DNA of 64,000 bases, from NCBI RefSeq assembly GCF_010993705.1, contig NZ_WOFO01000008.1, positions 110,112 to 174,111 on the forward strand. Direction: 5' to 3'. Origin of the DNA: Cyclobacterium sp. SYSU L10401 (GTDB lineage: Bacteria > Bacteroidota > Bacteroidia > Cytophagales > Cyclobacteriaceae). This document shows positions 1 through 8,047 of the stretch, one piece after another. Made by a program: the position numbers and the translations under genes. The notes under the pieces were generated by a model. That model was given only the letters and a program-made list of their open reading frames with translations. It did not search any database and was not told where the DNA came from. How positions within the stretch are numbered: position 1 is the stretch's first letter; each line of letters starts with the position of its first letter.

Positions 1-2
1 AC

Positions 3-197
3 CGGGATATCAGACAACCTATGGTAAAATTGGATGATCAGGTAGACCTGGAAGATGACCAAAAGATTCTCGGGGAAGTGGTGGATGTAGCAGAGGAGTA
101 TTCAGGAAGAAGCAAATATGCCAGGATTTTGAAAAACACCGAATCTGCCAGAGATGCGGTGATTTTGACCGAAATTTTCAATAGAAGGCATTTCTAA
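3..197 (+). CDS. C-terminal fragment of an unrecognised protein
   Basis: An open frame enters from the left edge and ends at a TAA at 195-197, giving the last 64 residues of a protein. The fragment is charged, with an acidic stretch (VDLEDDQKILGEVVD) followed by a helical basic tail ending in FNRRHF. I recognise no family motif in so short a piece. The stop lies 46 bases upstream of the Nramp-like gene on the same strand, so the two could be co-transcribed, but the fragment gives no clue to a shared job. The reading frame itself is fairly convincing because it stays open from the edge with ordinary codon usage. Confidence 0.6.
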   Translation, partial: RDIRQPMVKLDDQVDLEDDQKILGEVVDVAEEYSGRSKYARILKNTESARDAVILTEIFNRRHF

Positions 198-243
198 AAT
201 CCTGTTAACGACCAATTTTTGTAATGAATAACTCCTATAACCT

Positions 244-1440
244 GTGATCATTCGCTGGATAAAATCCCTGGGTCCCGGATTGATTACTGCTGCGCTGGTA
301 TTTGGTCCGGGAAGTCTGACCATAACCTCTAAATTGGGCGCTGTCTATGGCTACCAATTGCTGTGGGTGATTCTCGCTGCAGTGGTACTCATGCTGACCT
401 TTACTGGGATGGGCGCCAGAATAGGGATGGCATCTGATGCATCCCTGATTAGCTTGTTTAGAAAAAAGTGGGGAAATGCTGCGGCATGGATTGCCGGGTT
501 TGGGCTTTTCTTTGTGACAGCTTCCTTCCAGGCAGGGAATACGGTAGGAGCCGGGCTTGCCCTTTCTGAGTCACTTGGAGGTGCCAATGCCTGGTGGATC
601 ACTGGTATCTCCCTGTTGGCGATTTCCTTGTTGTTTTTCAAAAGTTTTTACAAGGTATTGGAAAAGGTCATGATTTTGATGGTAGCTGTGATGTTGGTTT
701 CCTTTCTTCTCACACTTATATTGGCCCCTCCTGATTGGAGACAGGTGTTTTCAGGCCTGGCTCCATCTATTCCGAAAGGTTCCTTTGTTTTGGTCATCGC
801 CCTGGTAGCATCCAGTTTTTCTATTGCAGGAGCATTCTACCAGTCCTATCTGGTTCAGGAGAAGGGCTGGCATACCTCTCAGAAGCGGGAAGCACTTACC
901 GAAAGTTTTACCGGGATACTGGTCCTGGGTATCATTTCTTCCATGATCATGTTAAGCGCAGCAACTATTTTGTATCCGAAAGGTGTGGGCGTAAGTTCTG
1001 CAGGAGATATGGGCCTGGCTTTGGCACCGGTTTACGGTCAGTTTTCTTTTCTGGTCTTTATGGTAGGTTTATTTGGTGCTTCCTTTTCCTCCTTACTGGG
1101 TAATGCCAGCATAGGAGGCACCCTCCTGGCCGATGCCCTTTCTTTGGGTAGGGACTTGAATAGCTTTTCCGTTAAATTACTGATTTCCCTGGTCATTGTT
1201 ATTGGAGCAGCTGTGGCGCTTATATTTGGCCGTTTGCCACTGGAACTGATTGTTTTTGCCCAGGGAATCACCATTTTTGCCGTTCCATTTATAGGCCTGG
1301 GCCTGTTTCTGATTGGAAATGATAAGGAAATAATGGGGAAATTGAGGAATAAAAAGCCCTCCAATGTCCTTGGCCTTATCGGTTTACTGGTATTGCTTAC
1401 CCTGGCTGTCAGCAATGCAGTAAATTTGTTTTTCAGCTGA
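244..1440 (+). CDS. Nramp-fold membrane transporter with altered metal-binding motifs
   Basis: A 398-residue polytopic inner-membrane protein with about eleven hydrophobic segments and the Nramp (SLC11) opening, residues 9-24 (LGPGLITAALVFGPGS). In Mn/Fe Nramps this segment ends in DPGN, whose Asp and Asn bind metal; here it is GPGS (21-24). The helix-6 metal motif MPHN is also gone: the corresponding stretch, about 193-204, reads SIAGAFYQSYLV. So the fold is Nramp-like but the classical divalent-metal ligands are missing. The start is GTG at 244; an in-frame TAA at 229-231 rules out an earlier one. An SDR gene and a DapA-like aldolase gene follow on the same strand, suggesting uptake of an organic substrate or an unusual cation. 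That last point is inference; automated annotation would probably call it MntH. Confidence 0.85.
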   Translation: MIIRWIKSLGPGLITAALVFGPGSLTITSKLGAVYGYQLLWVILAAVVLMLTFTGMGARIGMASDASLISLFRKKWGNAAAWIAGFGLFFVTASFQAGNTVGAGLALSESLGGANAWWITGISLLAISLLFFKSFYKVLEKVMILMVAVMLVSFLLTLILAPPDWRQVFSGLAPSIPKGSFVLVIALVASSFSIAGAFYQSYLVQEKGWHTSQKREALTESFTGILVLGIISSMIMLSAATILYPKGVGVSSAGDMGLALAPVYGQFSFLVFMVGLFGASFSSLLGNASIGGTLLADALSLGRDLNSFSVKLLISLVIVIGAAVALIFGRLPLELIVFAQGITIFAVPFIGLGLFLIGNDKEIMGKLRNKKPSNVLGLIGLLVLLTLAVSNAVNLFFS

Positions 1441-1498
1441 GAATAGTAAAAATTGCATTTGTAATAAAATTGAAATATCATGAATCCATGAAATTGAG

Positions 1499-1514
1499 CC
1501 TGCCTACCGGCAGG
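1499..1514. repeat. Small intergenic palindrome CCTGCC-TACC-GGCAGG
   Basis: A perfect 6-bp inverted repeat with a 4-base loop lies between the Nramp-like gene and the SDR gene. No T-run follows, so it is not a simple terminator. From memory, GC-rich palindromes of this kind are scattered between genes in Bacteroidota genomes; that this is one of them is inference. It could also act as a processing or attenuation hairpin inside the cassette transcript. Confidence 0.5.
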
Positions 1515-1541
1515 AATCTGACCGATGAAAAAAAATAGGAC

Positions 1542-2558
1542 ATGAAATCTGTAGCAGAACTTGAAGAAAAACTCAGCAGGCCATCCTTGGCTCTTATGGA
1601 TGACTTAAGGCGAATGGAGGGGGATATCATCATTTTAGGGGTGGCAGGAAAGATGGGACCCAGCCTGGCAAAACTGATCTTAAGGGCTGTGAAAGCTGCT
1701 AATTTGAATAAAAAGGTGATTGGAGTATCCCGTTTTTCTGACGCTACCACAAAAGCCGATTTACAGGATCATGGACTGCAGTGTATCAGTGCCGACCTGC
1801 TGGATGACGAATCCTTACAAGCCCTCCCGGATGTGAAAAATGTAATTTTTATGGCCGGAAAAAAATTTGGAACTTCCGGAGACGCACACACTACCTGGGC
1901 CATGAATGCCTATCTTCCCGGACGCGTGGCAGAAAAATTTAAAAACTCCCGCATGGTAATTTTCTCCAGTGGAAACATCTATCCGTTTGTTCATTATGCT
2001 TCTGGTGGAGCCACCGAAGATACCCCTCCGGAGCCTCTGGGAGAGTATGCTCAATCCTGTCTGGGCAGGGAAAGGGTATTCGAGTATTTCAGTCACCGCT
2101 ATGGTGTACCCATGCTCATTTATCGGTTAAATTACGCCATTGATCTGCGGTACGGAAATTTACTGGAAATTGGGAAAATGGTCTATGAAGGGCATGCCAT
2201 TGACCTGAGCAGCGGACACATGAATGTGATATGGCAGGGAGATGCCAACGAGGTTGCTGTACGTTCCCTTTTGCATGCCACCTGTCCTCCAAAATTGTTG
2301 AACGTTACCGGTCCTGAAACCATCAGTATTCAGCAAGTGGCCCAAAGTTTTGGGCGTATTTTTGATAAAAATCCGGTTTTTAAAAATGAGCCGGAGCCTT
2401 ATGTTTTACTTAACAATGCCTCCCGCTGTCACCGCATGTTTGGATACCCAGGGACCTCCCTGCTTGAAATGATAGAAATGACAGCCGAATGGATACAGCA
2501 GAAGGGAGAGACTTTAGATAAACCCACTCATTTTCAGGAAAGGAAAGGAAAATTTTAA
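1542..2558 (+). CDS. NAD-dependent epimerase/dehydratase-like extended SDR
   Basis: A 338-residue protein with a Rossmann nucleotide-binding start at residues 29-40 (IIILGVAGKMGP, a GxxGxxG type), a conserved Ser region near 142 (FSSGNIYP) and the position of the catalytic Tyr at 169. The usual YxxxK reads Y-A-Q-S-C, so the catalytic Lys is Cys173; the DNA at 2065-2079 (tat gct caa tcc tgt) confirms it. The family normally oxidises, reduces, epimerises or dehydrates nucleotide sugars or related alcohols with NAD(P). It probably has a modified mechanism or a binding role. The stop is 3 bases before the start of the DapA-like gene, so the two are translationally close and likely act on the same compound. 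ATG 1542 is chosen because it leaves a plausible helical lead before the Rossmann strand. Confidence 0.85.
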   Translation: MKSVAELEEKLSRPSLALMDDLRRMEGDIIILGVAGKMGPSLAKLILRAVKAANLNKKVIGVSRFSDATTKADLQDHGLQCISADLLDDESLQALPDVKNVIFMAGKKFGTSGDAHTTWAMNAYLPGRVAEKFKNSRMVIFSSGNIYPFVHYASGGATEDTPPEPLGEYAQSCLGRERVFEYFSHRYGVPMLIYRLNYAIDLRYGNLLEIGKMVYEGHAIDLSSGHMNVIWQGDANEVAVRSLLHATCPPKLLNVTGPETISIQQVAQSFGRIFDKNPVFKNEPEPYVLLNNASRCHRMFGYPGTSLLEMIEMTAEWIQQKGETLDKPTHFQERKGKF

Positions 2559-2561
2559 TTT

Positions 2562-3641
2562 ATGAACCCTCTAGATCCCATAAAAAACAAGTATCTGCAA
2601 GAAGGCTTGGTGATTCCGGCCCATCCCCTGGCCCTTAAAGCCAACAGGAAATTAGATGAAACCCACCAAAGGGCGCTCAGCAGGTATTACCTGGCCTCAG
2701 GCGCAGGGGGTATGGCGGTAGGCGTTCACAGCACGCAGTTTGAAATCAGGGACAAGCAATATGGACTACTGGCTCCGGTGCTTAAAATGGCCATGGAGGA
2801 AGTTCAGGCAGCAAAGCCGGAAAAGCCTTTTTTAATGGTCTCCGGGATAGTTGGCGATACCGATCAGGCACTGGAAGAAGCTTACCTGGCCAAAAGTTTG
2901 GGATATGATTTGGGCCTGTTGAGTGCGGGTGGACTGGGTGACTGGTCAGAAACGCAACTGATAAGGAGAGCAGAAAAAGTAGCGGAGCTGATACCGCTCT
3001 TTGGGTTTTACCTGCAACCCTCTGCAGGAGGGAGGTTGCTCAGTCATGAATTCTGGAAGGATTTTGCAGCTATTCCGAATGTGCATGCGATAAAGATGGC
3101 ACCATTTAACCGTTACCAGACCCTGGACGTGGTTCGGGCCGTATGTGCATCGGAAAGGAAGCATGAAATAGCCTTGTATACCGGAAATGATGACAATATT
3201 GTAGCTGATTTACTCAGCTCATTTTCTTTTATGGTCGATGGACAGTTGGTTACCAAAAGAATCGTTGGGGGATTGCTCGGGCATTGGGCAGTTTGGACCA
3301 GCAAGGCAGTAGCACTATTGAACAGGGTGAAGGACTGCCTGGATAGGGATGAAGGTGACATGGCCGATCTGCTGGCGCTGGGTGTACAGATTACCGATAC
3401 CAATGCCGCTATATTTGATCCTTCCCACCAGTTTAAAGGGTGTATTCCCGGTATTCATGAGGTTTTGAGGCGCCAGGGTTTGCTTCAGGGAAGGTGGTGC
3501 CTAAACCCGCAGGAAGTCCTTTCACCGGGACAAATGGAAGAAATAGACCGGGTCTATTCGGATTACCCGGAATTAAATGACGATGATTTTGTGAAAAAGC
3601 ACCTTTCTGCTTTTTTAAAACCCCGTCAGGGGGAAAGGTAA
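2562..3641 (+). CDS. Dihydrodipicolinate synthase/N-acetylneuraminate lyase family aldolase
   Basis: A 359-residue TIM-barrel aldolase of the DapA/NanA family, longer than the usual ~290-300 residues. The Schiff-base Lys is K178 (NVHAIKMAPF) and the catalytic Tyr is Y150 (GFYLQPSAGG), with the 28-residue spacing seen in DapA (Y133/K161). These enzymes cleave or form a C-C bond using pyruvate or a related 2-oxo acid. Together with the SDR immediately upstream and the Nramp-like transporter, it suggests a short catabolic route for an unidentified sugar acid or amino-sugar acid. The 3' end overlaps the convergent esterase gene by 16 bases. It is unlikely to be the lysine-biosynthetic DapA, given its length and context. 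Confidence 0.85.
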   Translation: MNPLDPIKNKYLQEGLVIPAHPLALKANRKLDETHQRALSRYYLASGAGGMAVGVHSTQFEIRDKQYGLLAPVLKMAMEEVQAAKPEKPFLMVSGIVGDTDQALEEAYLAKSLGYDLGLLSAGGLGDWSETQLIRRAEKVAELIPLFGFYLQPSAGGRLLSHEFWKDFAAIPNVHAIKMAPFNRYQTLDVVRAVCASERKHEIALYTGNDDNIVADLLSSFSFMVDGQLVTKRIVGGLLGHWAVWTSKAVALLNRVKDCLDRDEGDMADLLALGVQITDTNAAIFDPSHQFKGCIPGIHEVLRRQGLLQGRWCLNPQEVLSPGQMEEIDRVYSDYPELNDDDFVKKHLSAFLKPRQGER

Positions 3642-5434
3642 TACTCAAAAAAGGAATAGATGATTTCGTTGGATTCCGGGTTGGGTGCGTGGGTTTCCCG
3701 ATTACTCATGCCGACCCGGTTTTTTACGCCGAAGAGTTCGTTAGCGCGCAGGCTGTAGTTTAATGGAACCCAGCGATCCTGTGGATCTTCGGCTCCTCCC
3801 GATACCAAAAATGGACGGGGTGCCATCAACACGTGAAGTTCATGTAAGTCCATCTTTTTCTCCAGTAATTCAGGGTAAAGCCCCATTGCGGGATTTTTCT
3901 CGGTAGGTAAGCCCCTTTCCCTCCAGGGAGGCGGATGATAGCCCAAATACCAGGGTTCCCAATAGTTGATATTGGGTTTGTCTTTTTCAAAGACTATGCC
4001 CGGGTCTGACCAGGCAGCCGCAGCATATTTTTCAAACAAACAGGAGGCGAACATCGCCCATTTGCCACCATAGGAATGGCCTGTGATGCCTATCTTGTCC
4101 GCATTGACTTCAGGTAGTCCTGCGAGCAACTGCCAGGCGTTGGCTGCAGCGTAGGCCAGCATGGACAGGGGCTGTACCGTGGCACTGTCTATGTGAGGGT
4201 AATACAGGGAATAGGTTTCATTTTCAGTAGTTTGTGTGGTACCCAATGAGAGGGTGACAAAGCCCCGTTTGGCCAATTGCAAGGCAAAATCCCTGTCAGG
4301 CAATCCTTTTCCTATGGCTGTTTCAGGCTCATAATATACCGTTACCACAGCAGGCTTGTTTTTGGCGCCATAGGGAACCAGTAAATACCCCTCTGTCATT
4401 TGTCCGGGAACCCATTCAAACCTGATCTTTTTTTGTACAAAACCTTCCTCCTCGACCGTATGCAGTACTTCGAAAGTAGGAGCGGTGATCAATTCCGGCC
4501 ATTCCCCCATGAGCATGTGCCACTTTTTGAGTATTTCTTTTCTTCTCTCCCGCCAGTCGGCCAAGTCACTGACCACCGTTCCATCCTCAAAAACAAATGG
4601 GTCACTGAAATCTCCTTCCACGTCTTCGTATTCATAGGGCAATGAAAAGTAGGGAGCCAATTCATCCCATTGGATCATTTTTTTCAGGTAGGCAGGAAAG
4701 GTTTGTCCCTCACTGGTACCGCTGCCTTCCATACCCTGACCATAGATAATGCTGTCGCCAAAAAAGACCAGTTTTTTCTTTTGGCTGATTTTATTGCTTG
4801 TTACCAGGAATTCAAAAACCTTTTCAGCAATGATCTGATTGCCTTTGCTGGTGGGATGCACCCCATCGGGTTTTCCCGAATTCGCCACATTCATTATCAA
4901 TGAACCTTTTCCAGGATTTGGTGATTTTCTTTTGATAAATTCCTGGTGTAGATCAATCACCTTTAGCCCATTTTCCCTGGCCAGTTCAGCGATGATTTCG
5001 TTTGCTTTTCTTATTTTGACCAAAGGAGGTGAGTCGAAAAAATCCAGCTCATACCTGTTGGATATGGCATTGGTATCTACAGGAGTAAGGTTAAGCAATA
5101 CGGTTTCTATACCTGCTTGCTCCAGTTTGTTAATGATTTTTTGATAGGCTTTGCGATAGGTGCCATAGTCCAGAAATTTATGCAGGTTGATCATGTCGTG
5201 TATGCCCACCATGATAAAAACCATATCCGGGTTTTCGCTGATGACATCCCGGTCTATCCTCGCCAATAGGTCCAGAGAATTGTTGTTGCCTGCCCCCTTG
5301 TTGATGATACTCCATGTAGGTGCAGGGGCTTTTGCTTCCAGTAAAGTGGAATCCTTCAAAAAAACCGTACGGGCCAGTGTTAAGCTAAAACTGGCCAAAA
5401 GAAAGCCGAAAAGGAAAAGATATTTGAAATGCAT
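3626..5434 (-). CDS. Secreted esterase: SGNH-like domain with permuted motifs plus alpha/beta hydrolase
   Basis: A 602-residue exported protein; the signal peptide covers about residues 1-21. The N-terminal region has SGNH/GDSL motifs in an unusual order: block II (KGAGN, 46-50), block III (VGIHDM, 76-81, with His where Asn is usual), block V (DGVHP, 190-194) and only then block I (FFGDS, 224-228), which normally comes first. From about residue 270 a second domain resembles acetyl-xylan esterase/dienelactone hydrolase, with nucleophile S454 in GHSYGG, an acid around D550-D553 and H582 (RETHAP). Both parts point to deacylation of polysaccharide in the periplasm or outside the cell. The gene is convergent with the aldolase gene and divergent from the lipoprotein gene at 5658. 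The alpha/beta hydrolase call is firm; the permutation could also be two SGNH pieces in tandem. Confidence 0.85.
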   Translation of the reverse strand: MHFKYLFLFGFLLASFSLTLARTVFLKDSTLLEAKAPAPTWSIINKGAGNNNSLDLLARIDRDVISENPDMVFIMVGIHDMINLHKFLDYGTYRKAYQKIINKLEQAGIETVLLNLTPVDTNAISNRYELDFFDSPPLVKIRKANEIIAELARENGLKVIDLHQEFIKRKSPNPGKGSLIMNVANSGKPDGVHPTSKGNQIIAEKVFEFLVTSNKISQKKKLVFFGDSIIYGQGMEGSGTSEGQTFPAYLKKMIQWDELAPYFSLPYEYEDVEGDFSDPFVFEDGTVVSDLADWRERRKEILKKWHMLMGEWPELITAPTFEVLHTVEEEGFVQKKIRFEWVPGQMTEGYLLVPYGAKNKPAVVTVYYEPETAIGKGLPDRDFALQLAKRGFVTLSLGTTQTTENETYSLYYPHIDSATVQPLSMLAYAAANAWQLLAGLPEVNADKIGITGHSYGGKWAMFASCLFEKYAAAAWSDPGIVFEKDKPNINYWEPWYLGYHPPPWRERGLPTEKNPAMGLYPELLEKKMDLHELHVLMAPRPFLVSGGAEDPQDRWVPLNYSLRANELFGVKNRVGMSNRETHAPNPESNEIIYSFFEYYLSP

Positions 5435-5657
5435 TTTTAATGATCTGAAACATATTTTTTTAAATTTAAGAATTTCAATTTTAATTCGCCATATAAAAAT
5501 TATTATTTCGCTTCACATCCTAAATATTTGTCAGCCAATATTTTATAATTTAAAATTAATCAGGGTTTTTTACCATTAATTTCTTCCAATGACTGATTTC
5601 AGAAATGGGAGGATAAATGTATATTGCCTTACATTTTCAATCCATTTTGCCCACTCT

Positions 5658-7790
5658 ATGTTAAGACTCTGTTTTATTCCGTTGATGCTCTGCGTTTTGT
5701 TTTCCTGTACTATCCCTGATTCCAGGCGAATCCATGTGGTGGGTCAGTCCAATAACGATTTATTGAAATGGCTGGATAGCGAAGGTTTTCAACTGGAATT
5801 TCATGAGGATCCAATGGAAGCCGTTGACCGGATGTCCAGGGGGGCTACTTTTTTGATATTGGCAGGAAATTATCCCAGGGAGCGGGTAGCTATTCCGGAG
5901 GGTTTGATTGCCTCATTAAAGGAAAAAGAAATACGGTATTATTTGGAGTATCCGGAAGATTTTGTTGGCTTGGAAAGTACGGGAGAAATATTGCAGACCA
6001 GGCTGGAAAGGGGCGTGGTGGTGACAGGTGATTTTGGAGATCAACTTCCACCAATGCGGATTCTGGGAATTAACGATTGTCATGTTATCCCTGCAGAGGT
6101 AGAGGATCCCATGTTGGTGCTGGCCAAAGTCGCAGGATTAGACCATGCGGCCTATGGGCTGGAGGGAGTACCCGCTTATCCGCTCCTGTATCAGAAGGAT
6201 TCCGGATTCGTTGCATTGACCCGCCTGTCGGAATTTGCAAAAGGGCGCTTTGGACCTCAGAACCATTGGAAAGTCCTTTGGGGCCACCTGATAAGCCAGC
6301 TTACAGGAGAGCATTCACTCACCTATGAGGCCTGGCCCAGGTACCTCGAACCAACATTTGATGAAACCAGTGCCATCGGGGATGAAGACAAGGTCAATAG
6401 CGTAAAAAGGGGAGTGGACTGGTTTTTTAAGGGTAATTTTTTCATTCATAAGGATTGGAAGGAAAGGTGGCTGCAGTACCAGGGGGATGGTACCAACCCT
6501 GTTGGACCACCGGTACCAGGCTATTTGCCCACGGGAGATGGCACAGAAGGCCTTTTGGAAGGGCATTCCTCCAATATCTACCATGATGGTAGCCAACAAT
6601 ACCGCTACTGGATCAGGGCAGATGTTCAGGGTGAAGGGGCCTATGCCCTGGCGGCTGCAGGCAGACTTTTGGATGAAAAGGAATATGATAAAAGAGCAGA
6701 AAACCTGATGGAATTTTTATTCCGGGAAAATTTAAGGGGAGGTCCCAGGAGCCACCCGGATTCCGCAGCTTTTGGACTAATAGGCTGGTCACATACCCAC
6801 CCCCATGTCTATTACGGAGATGACAATGCCAGGGCCATATTGGGCGTGTTGGGAGCCATGGCTCACCTCGAAAAGCAGGATTGGAATTTGGAAATGCTGG
6901 AAGCCATATTGGGAAATTTCAGGACTACTGGTAGCAATGGATTCAGGATTAACCGCATAGAAAACCAGGACCTTCAAAGACAGGGATGGAAGCATTACTG
7001 GAACAGGGATATCGTCAATCCAGCCCCACATTTTGAATCCTGGATGTGGGCGGTATACCTTTGGCTTTACGACAAAACCGGCTATGAGCCCCTATTGGAA
7101 AAGACCAAAACAGCCATCAGGATTACCATGGAGGGCTATCCGGATGAATGGTTGTGGACCAATGGGATTCAGCAGGAGCGGGCACGGATGATTTTACCCC
7201 TGGCCTGGCTGGTCAGGGTAGAAGATACGCCCGAACACCGGGAATGGCTGGACACTGTGGTAAGCAAACTTTTGGAGAATCAGCAAGCCAACGGCGCAAT
7301 CAGGGAAGAACTGGGGGGCAGCGATAAGGGCAGGTATGGCAGGACTCGGTCCAATGAGGAATATGGCCTTCATGAGGCACCCCTGATTTTTGAAAATGGG
7401 GATCCTATTGCAGACATGCTGTATACCAGTAATTTTGCCTTCTTCAGCCTCAACGAAGCGGCCCATGCCACAGGAAACCCGCAATACCAGGAAGCCCTGA
7501 CTAAACTATCCGATTTTTTAACCAGAATTCAGGTCAAAAGTAACCGTTTTCATGATCTAGACGGGGCCTGGTTCCGGGCATTTGATTACGATAAATGGGA
7601 ATTCTGGGCATCAAATGCCGATGTGGGCTGGGGGGCCTGGGGTACCCTCACCGGCTGGACCCAAAGCTGGATTGTAGCCACACAGGTTTTGGTCTTGCAA
7701 CAGCAAAGTTATTGGGAATTAACAAGCGGTTCAGGTATTGCAACCCATATGGAAGATCGGCTGGATCTAATGCTGGAGGATTACCGGTAA
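5658..7790 (+). CDS. Lipoprotein with alpha/alpha-toroid (six-hairpin glycosidase-like) region
   Basis: A 710-residue protein from ATG 5658. An upstream ATG at 5589 would add 23 residues in front of an otherwise perfect lipoprotein signal (MLRLCFIPLMLCVLFSC), so 5658 is preferred. After Cys17 comes an alpha/beta region of about 200 residues, then a Trp/Tyr/His-rich helical region with recurring motifs such as GWSHTHPHVYYGDDNAR that resembles (alpha/alpha)6 barrel glycosidases and lyases. I cannot assign a glycoside hydrolase family or name catalytic residues. The neighbours (esterases, BNR-ThuA, DUF1080) support a role in polysaccharide breakdown at the cell surface or periplasm. It is transcribed away from the SGNH-esterase gene, from a shared AT-rich interval at about 5435-5657. 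Confidence 0.7.
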   Translation: MLRLCFIPLMLCVLFSCTIPDSRRIHVVGQSNNDLLKWLDSEGFQLEFHEDPMEAVDRMSRGATFLILAGNYPRERVAIPEGLIASLKEKEIRYYLEYPEDFVGLESTGEILQTRLERGVVVTGDFGDQLPPMRILGINDCHVIPAEVEDPMLVLAKVAGLDHAAYGLEGVPAYPLLYQKDSGFVALTRLSEFAKGRFGPQNHWKVLWGHLISQLTGEHSLTYEAWPRYLEPTFDETSAIGDEDKVNSVKRGVDWFFKGNFFIHKDWKERWLQYQGDGTNPVGPPVPGYLPTGDGTEGLLEGHSSNIYHDGSQQYRYWIRADVQGEGAYALAAAGRLLDEKEYDKRAENLMEFLFRENLRGGPRSHPDSAAFGLIGWSHTHPHVYYGDDNARAILGVLGAMAHLEKQDWNLEMLEAILGNFRTTGSNGFRINRIENQDLQRQGWKHYWNRDIVNPAPHFESWMWAVYLWLYDKTGYEPLLEKTKTAIRITMEGYPDEWLWTNGIQQERARMILPLAWLVRVEDTPEHREWLDTVVSKLLENQQANGAIREELGGSDKGRYGRTRSNEEYGLHEAPLIFENGDPIADMLYTSNFAFFSLNEAAHATGNPQYQEALTKLSDFLTRIQVKSNRFHDLDGAWFRAFDYDKWEFWASNADVGWGAWGTLTGWTQSWIVATQVLVLQQQSYWELTSGSGIATHMEDRLDLMLEDYR

Positions 7791-7840
7791 ATGATCCAGC
7801 CCATTGAGGGACTTTAACCCGGGTTATTTATTAGGTTTAG

Positions 7841-7963
7841 TTAGGAACGCCGAAATTGCAAGAAAATCAGGCAGTTTGGAAACCAGCACCGCTATGGTGA
7901 AGTTGAAAACTGCAGCGAAGTGACTGATTTTGAAATAATTTCAATCTGCAATAGGATTCCTAA
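7841..7963. repeat. 123-bp imperfect inverted repeat, MITE- or REP-like
   Basis: Between two convergent genes the sequence starts TTAGGAA (7841) and ends TTCCTAA (7957-7963). Nested matching arms follow in register: ATTGCA / TGCAAT, AAAATCAG / CTGATTTT and CAGTTT / AAACTG. The whole segment can therefore fold into one long, bulged hairpin. It carries no open reading frame of note. The design, terminal inverted repeats with a palindromic interior in a convergent gap, fits a non-autonomous mobile element or REP-type repeat. No second copy was noticed in this window, so mobility is inference. Confidence 0.55.
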
Positions 7964-8047
7964 TGCATATTAGGGTTTAATTTGCCAATTTAGATGGGTA
8001 TTATTTCATGCCTTCCCGGAATAGGAAAGGATCAGCCGGCCAAAAGT

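Noticed and set aside
5589-5657. Upstream start for the lipoprotein at 5658
   Set aside because: It adds residues before a complete lipoprotein signal peptide.
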